A DNA stretch of 64,000 bases from Bacillota bacterium (GCA_023411175.1 JAEYPB010000064.1:62001-126000), one strand, 5' to 3'. Positions 7,206 to 15,692 are shown, counted from the first letter of the stretch. Translations and numbers: made by a program. The notes: generated by a model from the sequence alone, not told the origin.

Positions 7206-9680
7206 ATGGCATTTTTTTCTAGATTTACCGAACGCGCGCAGCGCGCGCTGGTGACCGCGCAGCGGGAGGCGGCCGGACTCGGCCGCAGCTACGTGGGAAC
7301 GGAACACCTGCTCCTGGGCGTGCTCGCGGATCCTGGCGCCGCGGACACGGTGCTCGGGAACGTGCGGCTTGACGATGTGCGTCAGGAGATTGTGACGCTG
7401 CTCGGTCGCGGGGACGAGGATACCGAAAGCAAAATCATGACCTATACGCCCAGAACCAAAAAAGTGCTTGAGCAGAGCGCCCGCGAGGCGCGGGACCTCG
7501 GCCAGAACTACGTGGGCACGGAGCACCTGCTGCTGGCGCTGATGCACGAGCGTGAGGGCGTGGCGGCGCACGTTCTGGTCAAGTTGGGGCTCGACCTTGG
7601 CAAGGCGCGAGAGGACCTGCTCACCGCCATCAAGGCCAGCGAGACAAACGGCGCGCCCGGCGGCGCGAAGACGGAAAAGACGCCGGTGCTCGACCAGTTC
7701 AGCCGCGACCTGACCCGCGCTGCGGCGGCCGGTGAGCTGGACCCGGTGATTGGCCGCGCGAAGGAGATCGAGCGAATCGTTCAGATCCTGTCTCGGCGTA
7801 CGAAGAACAACCCGGTGCTCATCGGCGAGCCCGGCGTCGGCAAGTCCGCCATCGTCGAAGGGCTGGCGGAGCTGATCATGTCGGGCAACATCCCGGAGAT
7901 CCTCAGAGGCAAGCGCGTGCTTTCGCTGGATCTTGCGGGCATGCTGGCCGGCGCGAAATACCGCGGCGAATTTGAGGAACGGCTGAAGAACGCGATGGCC
8001 GAGATCAAGAAGGCCTCGAACGTCATCCTGTTCATCGATGAGCTGCACACACTGGTGGGCGCGGGCGCGGCCGAAGGCGCCATCGACGCGGCCAATATTC
8101 TGAAGCCGCTCCTGGCCCGCGGCGAGCTGCAATGCATCGGCGCCACGACGCTGAACGAATACCGCAAGCACATCGAGAAGGACGCGGCCCTCGAGCGCCG
8201 CTTCCAGCCGGTGACCGTGGGCGAACCCAGCGCGGAGGAAGCCATCTCCATCCTGATGGGGCTTCGCGACCGCTACGAAGCGCACCACCGCGTCCGCATT
8301 ACCGACGAGGCGATCCGTTCGGCGGTCACCCTGTCCGACCGATACATCTCCGACCGCTTCCTGCCCGATAAGGCCATCGACCTCGTGGACGAGGCTGCTT
8401 CCCGCGTGCGCATCAAGGCTTTTACCGCGCCGCCGGACATGAAGGAGCAGGAATCGCGCTTGGAAGCGCTCAACAAGGAGACCGAGGAAGCCGTCGCCCA
8501 TGAGGATTTCGAAAAGGCCGCAAAGCTGCGCGACCAGAAAAAGCAGCTGCAAAACGAGATGGCCGAGCGGCGCAAATCCTGGGAGCAGCGCCGCGATGAA
8601 AAGGTTGAAACGGTGGGCGAGGAGGAGATCGCCGGCATCGTATCCATGTGGACCGGCATTCCCGTCACCCGCATGACAGAGGACGAGCGCACGAGGCTTC
8701 TCAACCTCGAGGAAATCCTCCACCGCCGCGTGATCGGCCAGAACGAGGCCACCAAGGCCGTCGCCCGTGCCGTGCGCCGCGCCCGCGCCGGCCTCAAGGA
8801 CCCGCGCCGCCCCATCGGCTCGTTCATCTTCCTGGGCCCCACGGGTGTCGGCAAGACCGAGCTTTGCAAGGCGCTGGGCGAGGCGCTGTTCGGCGATGAT
8901 GACAGCCTGATTCGCATCGACATGTCGGAATACATGGAAAAGCACTCCGTATCCCGCATGATCGGCTCGCCGCCGGGTTACGTCGGCCATGAAGAAGGCG
9001 GGCAGCTCACCGAAAAGGTGCGCAGAAAGCCCTATTCCGTGCTGCTCCTTGACGAGGTGGAGAAGGCGCACCCGGACGTGTTCAACGTGCTTTTACAGAT
9101 CCTCGAGGACGGCCGACTGACCGACGGACAGGGCCGCATCGTCGACTTCAAAAACACCGTGATCGTCATGACCTCCAACGCCGGTGCTTCTACGCTGAAA
9201 AAACAGCGCACGATGGGCTTCGGGTCAGCCGACAGCGCCGAGAAGACCTACGAGGCGATGAAGGACAACGTCATGGGCGAACTCAAGCAGATATTCCGGC
9301 CGGAGTTCCTGAACCGCGTCGACGAGATCATCGTGTTCCATCAGCTCGAGGAGAACGACATCCTCGCCATCGCGAAGCTGATGCTGGACGCTGTCGCCAA
9401 GCGCCTGGCGGAGCGCGGCGTCGAACTTGAGATTGACGAGTCCGCCGTGAAGCTCCTGGCCAAGGCTGGCTTTGACCCGCAGTACGGCGCGAGGCCGCTG
9501 CGCCGCGCCATACAGCGCATGGTAGAGGATTCGCTGAGCGAGGAGCTCCTGAGCGGATCGATCCACATGGGCGAGCGCGTGAAGGTGTTCGCAGAAGGGG
9601 AACAGCTCAAGTTCACGCCGGCGAGCCCGAGCGAGGCATTCGGCGCCGAAGCGCAAGAATCGTCAGCGCCAGCAAAATGA
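7206..9680 (+). CDS. clpC: ATP-dependent Clp protease ATPase ClpC
   Basis: ClpC is the hexameric AAA+ unfoldase that feeds arginine-phosphorylated or adaptor-bound proteins to ClpP. In order: two Clp-N repeats (residues 1-145), first nucleotide domain with GEPGVGKS near 207, a UVR-containing middle domain (about 415-460), second nucleotide domain with GPTGVGKT near 544 and Walker B LLLDEVEKAHP, then a C-terminal D2 small domain. At 824 residues the length is normal. The start is ATG 7206 after GGGAGG; a longer frame begins at 7185. Its last 68 bases overlap the convergent gene on the other strand. Confidence 0.96.
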   Translation: MAFFSRFTERAQRALVTAQREAAGLGRSYVGTEHLLLGVLADPGAADTVLGNVRLDDVRQEIVTLLGRGDEDTESKIMTYTPRTKKVLEQSAREARDLGQNYVGTEHLLLALMHEREGVAAHVLVKLGLDLGKAREDLLTAIKASETNGAPGGAKTEKTPVLDQFSRDLTRAAAAGELDPVIGRAKEIERIVQILSRRTKNNPVLIGEPGVGKSAIVEGLAELIMSGNIPEILRGKRVLSLDLAGMLAGAKYRGEFEERLKNAMAEIKKASNVILFIDELHTLVGAGAAEGAIDAANILKPLLARGELQCIGATTLNEYRKHIEKDAALERRFQPVTVGEPSAEEAISILMGLRDRYEAHHRVRITDEAIRSAVTLSDRYISDRFLPDKAIDLVDEAASRVRIKAFTAPPDMKEQESRLEALNKETEEAVAHEDFEKAAKLRDQKKQLQNEMAERRKSWEQRRDEKVETVGEEEIAGIVSMWTGIPVTRMTEDERTRLLNLEEILHRRVIGQNEATKAVARAVRRARAGLKDPRRPIGSFIFLGPTGVGKTELCKALGEALFGDDDSLIRIDMSEYMEKHSVSRMIGSPPGYVGHEEGGQLTEKVRRKPYSVLLLDEVEKAHPDVFNVLLQILEDGRLTDGQGRIVDFKNTVIVMTSNAGASTLKKQRTMGFGSADSAEKTYEAMKDNVMGELKQIFRPEFLNRVDEIIVFHQLEENDILAIAKLMLDAVAKRLAERGVELEIDESAVKLLAKAGFDPQYGARPLRRAIQRMVEDSLSEELLSGSIHMGERVKVFAEGEQLKFTPASPSEAFGAEAQESSAPAK

Positions 9681-10311
9681 GCGCGGCGACAAGATAGGTC
9701 CAAAGCCCGGTAATCAGATAGGCGCCAAGCATTGCGCATCCGTAGATCGCACAATGCTTGGCTCTTTTTACGGGGAGTGACAGCCGCGGCCACCGCCTCT
9801 TTGCCTTCGGTGCTTCCGGGAGGTCGTGTTTTTCAAAGCGTGCCGTCAAGGCGCGGGCGTCCAGAAGATGCACGGATGGCGTCGCGAGCGACTCCGCTGC
9901 CATCCAGGCGTCATCCGAAACGGGCCCCGTGGTGGCGATATCGAGCGCTTCGCCGCTGGCGCTCCGCCACAGGGCAAGCACCTCGTCCGCATCCAGCGCG
10001 CGGCCTTTGGGGTGTCGCAAAAGGAGCGTTCCGGTAAACTCGGCGTACCGCTCCGTCTGAGCCCTGGCCTCGTCCTCCCGGAGGAAGACAAGCCCGTCAA
10101 CCATCGTGCGCGCGCGCCGCGCCCGTTCACGCCGATCGGCCCTTCGCGCGGACCAGCGCGCGAAGCCCCACACCATGAGCGCAGAGGGGATGACGGCCAG
10201 AATCGCCGCCGCCCAGATGCCTCCGGTGAAGTGATAGAAATACCCAAAAGCCGTCGCGTAGGAAAGTGCGCCCAGCGCGAAGGCGTCGATTATACGCGCC
10301 GTTTTGCCCAT
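9613..10311 (-). CDS. Uncharacterised four-helix membrane protein
   Basis: A 232-residue protein I cannot name. Two hydrophobic helices (about 7-29 and 33-52) are followed by an Arg-rich stretch (RRADRRERARRAR), a soluble domain (about 70-165), and two more helices (about 188-222). The soluble part contains IATTGPVSDDAWMAAE and LLDARAL, loosely reminiscent of the strand-helix ending of Mrr-like endonuclease folds, but no catalytic residues are convincing. The start is ATG 10311 after AAAGGAGG. The 3' end overlaps clpC in antisense by 68 bases; it is divergent from nadD-yqeK. Confidence 0.7.
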   Translation of the reverse strand: MGKTARIIDAFALGALSYATAFGYFYHFTGGIWAAAILAVIPSALMVWGFARWSARRADRRERARRARTMVDGLVFLREDEARAQTERYAEFTGTLLLRHPKGRALDADEVLALWRSASGEALDIATTGPVSDDAWMAAESLATPSVHLLDARALTARFEKHDLPEAPKAKRRWPRLSLPVKRAKHCAIYGCAMLGAYLITGLWTYLVAALILLALTILALRRRMPRSGSPA

Positions 10312-10334
10312 TTGACAGCCTCCTTTTCGCTTTA

Positions 10335-10350
10335 CATCAATATATTGTGC
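10335..10350. promoter_or_regulatory. AT-rich palindromic element (NrdR-box-like core)
   Basis: The core CAATATATTG (10338-10347) is a perfect palindrome and fits CwATATmTwG, the core of the NrdR box. It lies between two divergent genes with no obvious nucleotide-reduction role, so chance similarity or a -10 region is equally possible. Confidence 0.3.
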
Positions 10351-10402
10351 CAAATCCTGTATTTTCATGCGCTTTTCACTTTTCTGAAGGGCCGAAATGG
10401 TT

Positions 10403-10408
10403 TATAAT
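10403..10408 (+). promoter_or_regulatory. Probable -10 of the nadD-yqeK operon
   Basis: A perfect TATAAT lies 23 bases upstream of the preferred start. The only -35 candidate, TTTCTG at 10381-10386 (16-base spacer), is poor, so this is a half-supported promoter. Confidence 0.45.
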
Positions 10409-10431
10409 ACTTTAGAGAAGGAGAGATGTGT

Positions 10432-11580
10432 TTGAAGGCCTACGGCATTATGGGTGGGACGTTCGACCCCATCCACAACGGCCATCTCAGGATGGCCGAG
10501 GCCGCATTGGAGCAACTGGGACTTGACGAAGTGCTGTTCATCCCCGACGGCGACCCGCCGCACAAGGAGGAATTGGCGAGTGCCTCGGACAGGCTCGAAA
10601 TGGTCGAACTGGCGATCAAGGGCCGGTATGGCTTTCGAACGCTGGATATGGAGGTCATGCGCGCAGGCCAGACGTACACCGTCGATACCCTGGAGCGGCT
10701 GAAGGCGGATTCCCCATCCGATCAGTTCACGTACATCGTCGGTGCTGACACCCTCGCGCGCATAGAATCCTGGCGGAACTTTCCCCGCGTCGCGTCTCTT
10801 CTGGCAGGCATTGCCTTTGCACCCAGGGCGGACGTATCCGCCGCCGAAGCCGAGCTTCAGCGGCAGCAGCTTTCCGGGCGTTACACGCTGGCCATCACAC
10901 CGCTTGCGATGGAGGCGGTCAACATTTCCTCCACGGAGGTGCGGCGCGCTGTCGCGCGCGGCCTTTCCGTCGAAGCGATGGTGCCGCCGAGCGTCATCGG
11001 CTTCATCCGGGCGCGCGGACTCTATCAGGACCCGATGCTTGCGCACCTTCAGAAGTCGCTTTCAAAGGATCGTTACCGGCATACGCTGGGCGTGGAGCAG
11101 ACTGCCGTCAAGCTGGCGCAGCGGTATGGCGAGGATGTGGAGAAGGCGCGGGTCGCGGCGCTCCTGCACGATTGCGCGAGGTGCCTGGACAGCGCGGAGA
11201 TGCGCAGGCTGGTCGGGGAGAGGGTGGGCGGAACAACATTCCGCGCGCTGATGCACGCGCCCGCCGGGGCATGCCTTGCGAAACAGCACTATGGTGTCGC
11301 AGACGAGGCGATCCTCTCCGCCATACGCTGGCATACCACCGGCCACGAGGGGATGACCCGGCTCGAGAAGATCGTTTACCTGGCGGATTTCATCGAGCCC
11401 AACCGTTCAAACTATCCGGGCCTCGAGGAACTGCGCCAGGCGGCATTTAGAGACCTTGACCGCGCGGTGCGCATGGCCGCCGAGAATACGATGCGCTACG
11501 TGCGTGCGCGTGGGCTCGAGCCGGACGAGAACACCATAAAAATGTTATCGGGTCAAAAACCGACGGAGGAGATACTATGA
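10432..11580 (+). CDS. nadD: Fused NadD nicotinate-nucleotide adenylyltransferase and YqeK HD hydrolase
   Basis: Two enzymes in one 382-residue chain. Residues 1 to about 195 are NadD, which makes deamido-NAD from nicotinate mononucleotide and ATP: GIMGGTFDPIHNGHL holds the HxGH motif, and ISSTEVRRAVARG the second nucleotidyltransferase motif. Residues ~205-382 are a YqeK-type HD domain (LLHDCAR near 243-249, then IRWHTTGHEGMT), a family that hydrolyses diadenosine tetraphosphate. In Bacillus these are adjacent separate genes. TTG 10432 has an eight-base spacing from AGGAG; in-frame ATG 10426 has only two. The stop overlaps rsfS. Confidence 0.9.
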   Translation: MKAYGIMGGTFDPIHNGHLRMAEAALEQLGLDEVLFIPDGDPPHKEELASASDRLEMVELAIKGRYGFRTLDMEVMRAGQTYTVDTLERLKADSPSDQFTYIVGADTLARIESWRNFPRVASLLAGIAFAPRADVSAAEAELQRQQLSGRYTLAITPLAMEAVNISSTEVRRAVARGLSVEAMVPPSVIGFIRARGLYQDPMLAHLQKSLSKDRYRHTLGVEQTAVKLAQRYGEDVEKARVAALLHDCARCLDSAEMRRLVGERVGGTTFRALMHAPAGACLAKQHYGVADEAILSAIRWHTTGHEGMTRLEKIVYLADFIEPNRSNYPGLEELRQAAFRDLDRAVRMAAENTMRYVRARGLEPDENTIKMLSGQKPTEEIL

Positions 11581-11936
11581 AGCAACCCAAGGAGTTGGCC
11601 GTGCGGATTGCCGAGGTGCTCGGCGACAAGAAGGGCGAGGACATCCTCGTGGTCAACGTAGGCCATCTGACCTCCATCGCCGATTACTTCGTCATCGCCA
11701 GCGGCCGGAATGCGCTGGCCGTGCGCGCGCTGGCGGAAGAGGTGGAGGATAAGCTCGCCGCCGAGGGCGTCGAAACGCGCCGCCATGAAGGCATGGGTGA
11801 GGCGAGGTGGATTGTACTGGATTACTCCTCGGTCATCGTGCATATATTCCACATTGAGGAGCGTCAGTACTACAACATCGAGCGTTTGTGGATAGATGGT
11901 TCCAACCAGGTTGCTTTTGGTGCTGCCGACCAATGA
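11577..11936 (+). CDS. rsfS: Ribosomal silencing factor RsfS
   Basis: RsfS (YbeB/Iojap) binds ribosomal protein uL14 and blocks subunit joining during starvation. The 119-residue protein has the family sequence around ILVVNVGHLTSIADYFVIASGRN (start near residue 23) and the C-terminal HEGMGEARWIVLDY region followed by VHIFHIEERQYYNIERLW. It begins with ATGA overlapping the previous stop, the usual nadD-yqeK-rsfS order, and precedes the anti-sigma-like gene by 12 bases. Confidence 0.94.
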   Translation: MKQPKELAVRIAEVLGDKKGEDILVVNVGHLTSIADYFVIASGRNALAVRALAEEVEDKLAAEGVETRRHEGMGEARWIVLDYSSVIVHIFHIEERQYYNIERLWIDGSNQVAFGAADQ

Positions 11937-11948
11937 CGAGAGGGTAAG

Positions 11949-12356
11949 ATGCCTATGAAAACCATGGAAGCCCAGCGCCCAATTGAGTTGATACTGCCCG
12001 CGGAATCCCGGATGCTCCTGATCATCCGGCTCATGACGGCGGGCGTCACGGCCCGGGCAGGGCTCACGGTGGATGCCGTGGAAGACGTAAAAATGGCTGT
12101 GGAAGAGGCGTGCAACTGTCTCCTGCGCTGCGCGTGCTGCGAGTCGCTGAAGCTCTCGTTTTCTTCGGCGGACGGCGTGCTGCACATTCGCGTGGAGGGC
12201 GTCGGTACGCCGTCGGAGGATGTGGTTCCTCCTGGCAACTGTGACGAAGTGCAGGTCATCCGATTTATCCTGGAATCAATGGTGGATGACGCGCACGTGA
12301 TATACGATGGGAGCGCGCTCAGCGCCATTGAGATGGCAAAGTCCCTGGGCGCCTGA
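11949..12356 (+). CDS. Anti-sigma-factor-like GHKL protein, degenerate ATP site
   Basis: A 135-residue protein of the RsbW/SpoIIAB class, which bind a sigma factor and phosphorylate an anti-anti-sigma protein. The N-box survives as VEEACNCLLRC (Glu-x3-Asn). The G1 box reads VEGVGTP where SpoIIAB has DNGRG, so the adenine-contacting Asp is absent, and the later Gly-rich lid (GMGF in this genome's SpoIIAB) is missing, the protein being shorter there. It sits 12 bases before a SigB-type sigma gene, like rsbW-sigB, but no rsbV-like gene is present. Sigma binding is inferred from position; kinase activity is doubtful. Confidence 0.75.
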   Translation: MPMKTMEAQRPIELILPAESRMLLIIRLMTAGVTARAGLTVDAVEDVKMAVEEACNCLLRCACCESLKLSFSSADGVLHIRVEGVGTPSEDVVPPGNCDEVQVIRFILESMVDDAHVIYDGSALSAIEMAKSLGA

Positions 12357-12368
12357 CACGAGGTAAAT

Positions 12369-13121
12369 ATGCAGAAACCCTCCCAGCAGGATATCTCCGA
12401 ATTGCTGAGGCAGTACGCGATGACCCGCGATGAAGCGCTTCGAAACAAACTGGTCGAAGCGCATCTCTACATCGCATCCATTGTTGCGCGCCGCTTTTCT
12501 CGAAGGGGCGTCGACTTTGACGACCTGTATCAGGTCGCGTCACTCGCGCTCATCAAGGCGGTGGAGCGCTATGATCCGGACCGCGGCGTTAAGTTCGTGA
12601 GCTTCGCGACCCCTACGATGATCGGCGAGGTCAAGAACTATTTCAGGGACAAGGCGCAGACCATCTCGCTGCCCCGGCGCGGACGCGAGCTTCTGGGCAA
12701 GATCGCCTCTGCCCGGGAGGCGCTGGAGCAAAAGTATTTCCGCGCGCCGACGCCTGAAGAACTGGCCGAACACCTGAACGTACCGCTGGACGACATCGTG
12801 GAGGCCCTCGAAATGCAGGGCGCGGCGATGCCTGCATCGCTGGACGCGATGCTCCCCGGCGAGGACGACAGCGGCTCCACGCTGAGGGCGCTGATCGGTG
12901 TAGACGAAACAGGATTCGGCCGCTTTGAGGCCAGGCAGAGCATCCGTCAGATGCTCGATTCGGTTACGCCAACAGAGCGGACGATCCTGATTAACCGGTA
13001 CTTTGGCAACCTCAGCCAGCGCGAAGTGGCGCAACACCTGGGCGTTTCCCAGATGACCGTGTCCCGAGCGGAGCGAAAAGCCCTTTCGCAGCTTCGGGGC
13101 CTAATGGAAAAAGATACGTAA
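12369..13121 (+). CDS. SigB/SigF-type alternative RNA polymerase sigma factor
   Basis: A 250-residue sigma-70 family protein of the SigB/SigF/SigG group. Region 2 is visible as NKLVEAHLYIASIVARRF and DDLYQVASLALIKAVERYDP with FVSFATPTMIGEVKNYFRD; region 3 lies near PTPEELAEHLNVPLDDI; region 4 ends the protein with LSQREVAQHLGVSQMTVSRAERKAL, the promoter-binding HTH. Directly downstream of the anti-sigma-like gene and ahead of proC, it probably forms a partner-regulated stress sigma factor. It is distinct from the sporulation SigF at 30844. Its target promoters are unknown. Confidence 0.85.
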   Translation: MQKPSQQDISELLRQYAMTRDEALRNKLVEAHLYIASIVARRFSRRGVDFDDLYQVASLALIKAVERYDPDRGVKFVSFATPTMIGEVKNYFRDKAQTISLPRRGRELLGKIASAREALEQKYFRAPTPEELAEHLNVPLDDIVEALEMQGAAMPASLDAMLPGEDDSGSTLRALIGVDETGFGRFEARQSIRQMLDSVTPTERTILINRYFGNLSQREVAQHLGVSQMTVSRAERKALSQLRGLMEKDT

Positions 13122-13139
13122 AAGTGGGGTGGGGGAGAA

Positions 13140-13934
13140 ATGTTTGGAATCATCGGTGCCGGAAACATCGGCAGCGCGATTCTTCGCGCTGCGATTCAGC
13201 ATGGCGCGCTCCGGGCGGATGAAGCCCATGTTTTCGACGTCCAGGCAGAGCAGACGCTCAAGCTGAAAAATGAACTGGGCGTCACGACCCACGCCACGAG
13301 CCGCGAACTGATCAACGCGTGTGACGTCGTGCTTCTGGCCGTAAAACCAAATGTAGTCGAAAAGGTACTCAAGGCGGAGAAAGAAGCGCTGAAAGGCAAG
13401 GCGCTGATTTCCATCGCCGCGGGGTGGCGAGTCGAAAGGCTTAAAAAGTTGGTAGGAGACGATGTCCGGCTGCTTCGGGCCATGCCCAATACGCCGCTGC
13501 TCGTGGGCGAGGGCATGACCGTGTTCAGCCGGGAGCACACGCTGACGGAAGCCGAAGCCGTATTCGCGGAAGGGCTCTTCCGGGCGCTGGGCAGGCAGAC
13601 ATGGGTGGATGAATACCAGATGGACGCGGTGACCGCGCTTTCGGGCAGCTCCCCGGCGTTTGTGTACATTTTTACGGAGGCGATGGCCGACGCGGGTGTC
13701 GCCTGCGGACTTTCGCGCGTACAGGCGGTGGAAATGGCCGCCCAGACGCTTCTGGGCTCCGCCAAGATGGTGCTGGAGACCGGGATGCACCCCGGCGCGC
13801 TCAAGGATATGGTGTGTTCGCCCGCCGGCACCACCATTGCGGGTGTCCGTGCGCTGGAGGCGCACAACTTCCGCTCGGTGGTCATGGAAGCGGTCATCGC
13901 GGCCAACGACCGGTCCGCGGCGCTCAACTCGTGA
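13140..13934 (+). CDS. proC: Pyrroline-5-carboxylate reductase
   Basis: ProC performs the last step of proline synthesis, reducing pyrroline-5-carboxylate with NAD(P)H. The 264-residue protein starts with the Rossmann dinucleotide motif MFGIIGAGNIGSAIL, has the AVKPNVVEKVL strand-turn typical of the family, RAMPNTPLLVGEG, and the C-terminal signature ALKDMVCSPAGTTIAGVRALE. Length is standard. It starts 18 bases after the sigma gene with a GGGGG-type ribosome site, and its stop overlaps the GTG start of rnhA. Confidence 0.94.
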   Translation: MFGIIGAGNIGSAILRAAIQHGALRADEAHVFDVQAEQTLKLKNELGVTTHATSRELINACDVVLLAVKPNVVEKVLKAEKEALKGKALISIAAGWRVERLKKLVGDDVRLLRAMPNTPLLVGEGMTVFSREHTLTEAEAVFAEGLFRALGRQTWVDEYQMDAVTALSGSSPAFVYIFTEAMADAGVACGLSRVQAVEMAAQTLLGSAKMVLETGMHPGALKDMVCSPAGTTIAGVRALEAHNFRSVVMEAVIAANDRSAALNS

Positions 13935-14380
13935 AACAGGTCACGCTGTACACCGACGGCGCGTGCTCCGGAAACCCCGGTCCCGGCGGCTGGGGCTATG
14001 TACTGATCTATCGCGAGCACCGGCGAGAGATGTCCGGCTACGATCCGGACACCACCAACAACCGGATGGAACTGACCGCGGCGATCGAGGGTCTCTCCGC
14101 GCTCAAGGAGCCCTGTGAGGTGGAGCTGTACACCGACAGTTCCTACATGGCCAACGGCTTTCTGAAAAATTGGGTCGTCGGCTGGCAAAGGCGCGGCTGG
14201 ATCAAGGCCGACAAAAAGCCCGTGGAGAATCAGGATCTCTGGAAAAAACTGATCGAGCTTACGAAAAAACACGACGTGCACTGGAACCTCGTCAAGGGCC
14301 ACGCAGACAACGCGGAAAACAACCTCTGCGACAGGCTGGCCACCGGCGCGATCAAAAGGTACCGCGAAACCAGGGCATGA
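13931..14380 (+). CDS. rnhA: Ribonuclease HI
   Basis: RNase HI cuts the RNA strand of RNA-DNA hybrids. The 149-residue protein has all four catalytic acids: the Asp of YTDGACSGNPGPGGWG, the Glu of NRMELTAAIEGL, the Asp of YTDSSYMANG, and the Asp in HADNAENNLCDRLA. Translation starts at GTG 13931 in GTGA, which also holds the proC stop. It ends the nadD-rnhA operon at a clear terminator. Confidence 0.94.
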   Translation: MKQVTLYTDGACSGNPGPGGWGYVLIYREHRREMSGYDPDTTNNRMELTAAIEGLSALKEPCEVELYTDSSYMANGFLKNWVVGWQRRGWIKADKKPVENQDLWKKLIELTKKHDVHWNLVKGHADNAENNLCDRLATGAIKRYRETRA

Positions 14381-14393
14381 GGGGTAAACCACG

Positions 14394-14423
14394 AATGAGA
14401 TCCGCCAAAGCGGATCTCATTTT
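14394..14423 (+). terminator. Intrinsic terminator after rnhA
   Basis: A 12-bp perfect stem AATGAGATCCGC (14394-14405) with GCGGATCTCATT (14410-14421), loop CAAA, then TTTT overlapping the stem end. Confidence 0.88.
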
Positions 14424-14458
14424 CATATGGAGCATATCGATAAAATCAATATGACACG

Positions 14459-15541
14459 CTAGTCGTCGTGATCGCTACCGGATTCTTTTTCCGCCCGCAG
14501 AACCACGCTCTTGGCCGCGAGGCGTCGGCGTTCATCGCTCATGGCCGCGTAATGGCGCCGGGTCGTGTTGACGTCCGAATGCCCGAGGACGTCCGCCACC
14601 AGGTAGATATCCCCGGTCTCACGGTAGAGATTTGTGCCGAAGGTGGAGCGGAGCTTGTGCGGGCTCATGCGCTTTTTGAGCGGCGCGGCCTGAAGCGCAT
14701 ACTTTTTGACCATGTTCTGTACGGCCCTTGTGGTGATGCGCCTATCCTGGAGCGACAGAAACAGCGCGTTTTCATGGCCGGGCAGCGGCGTTTGCCGCAG
14801 GCGGGCGTCCATGTATCGCTTGAGGACGTCCGCTACCTCATCGGGGAAGTAGAGAATGGCCTGATTGCCGCCCTTACGGGTGACGAGAAAGCCGTTTACT
14901 TCGAAATCCACATCCTGAATATCCAGCCCGACGCACTCGCTGACCCGGATGCCGGTGCCGAGAAACAGCGTGAGAATGGCGAGATCCCGCAGGCAGGTGT
15001 GCTCGTGAAACTTTCTCTGCCGCTCGGAGAGCGCGGCGCCGGACTCCGCCAGGTCCAAAATCCTGGCCACCTCGTCGATCTCCAACCGAAGAATCGGCTT
15101 ATCGTGGCGCTTTGGCATGTCTACCAGCGCGCTGACGTCGGAAGGCACCCGTCCACGCTTGAAGAGGAATTTAAAAAAACTCCTGAGCGTCGAGAGCTTT
15201 CGCTGCTTTCCGAGCTCCGCGTTCGAAAATTCCGTATCTTTTTCATTAAGATATAGTGAAAGGTAGTCCAGGAAGGCGTCGATATCGATCGGCTTGACGC
15301 TGGCGAGCTGCTCGTAGGTCCAGTCGTCCGGGGAAAAACCACCAAAATTTTTGTGTTCATCGGACAGGAACCTGAAGAACAGTCTCAGATCCCGGGCATA
15401 GGCCAGACGGGTCAGCGCCGTCGTGGTCGGTTCGATTGCACGCATGAATTCATGACAGGCCGAAGGCAATTCCTTTAGCGTATCGCGCAAAAGCTCGGTC
15501 TGATGCCGCGCGTTTGATTCGGAGTAGGATTGAGTTGGCAT
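14459..15541 (-). CDS. Tyrosine recombinase, XerC/XerD-like
   Basis: A 360-residue site-specific recombinase. The SAM-like core-binding domain covers about residues 25-140; the catalytic domain has the first Arg in GTGIRVSECVGL, Lys in TRKGG, the box II HKLRSTFGTNLY, and LGHSDVNTTRRHY with the nucleophilic Tyr, so it should be active. Length is slightly above XerC/D. Whether it is a chromosome-dimer resolvase or a mobile-element recombinase cannot be told; there are no phage or transposon genes beside it, and a comparable recombinase near lexA occurs in other Clostridia. It converges on rnhA. Confidence 0.88.
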   Translation of the reverse strand: MPTQSYSESNARHQTELLRDTLKELPSACHEFMRAIEPTTTALTRLAYARDLRLFFRFLSDEHKNFGGFSPDDWTYEQLASVKPIDIDAFLDYLSLYLNEKDTEFSNAELGKQRKLSTLRSFFKFLFKRGRVPSDVSALVDMPKRHDKPILRLEIDEVARILDLAESGAALSERQRKFHEHTCLRDLAILTLFLGTGIRVSECVGLDIQDVDFEVNGFLVTRKGGNQAILYFPDEVADVLKRYMDARLRQTPLPGHENALFLSLQDRRITTRAVQNMVKKYALQAAPLKKRMSPHKLRSTFGTNLYRETGDIYLVADVLGHSDVNTTRRHYAAMSDERRRLAAKSVVLRAEKESGSDHDD

Positions 15542-15661
15542 GCTTGCTCCTTGAAATACGGTTTGCTCAGATTTGGTTCATGCGGAAATGCCACGCATTA
15601 CGCGCGGGCATACGGCTGCGATGGGATAACACCAGCGAAAGTACGCATTTCCCGACATTAT

Positions 15662-15691
15662 CTATTCGTAAAAGCTGTCTTTCGCGAATAG
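15662..15691. repeat. Imperfect inverted repeat beside the recombinase gene
   Basis: CTATTCGTAAAAG (15662-15674) and CTTTCGCGAATAG (15679-15691) pair over 13 positions with one mismatch and one G-T, around CTGT. It lies one base after the stop of the Cys-rich gene, 120 bases upstream of the recombinase. No T run follows on either strand, so it is not an ordinary terminator. Confidence 0.5.
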
Positions 15692-15692
15692 T

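Noticed and set aside
6717..9071. 784-codon open frame on the minus strand opposite mcsB and clpC
   Set aside because: Shadow of the highly conserved clpC frame; no domain and no ribosome site.
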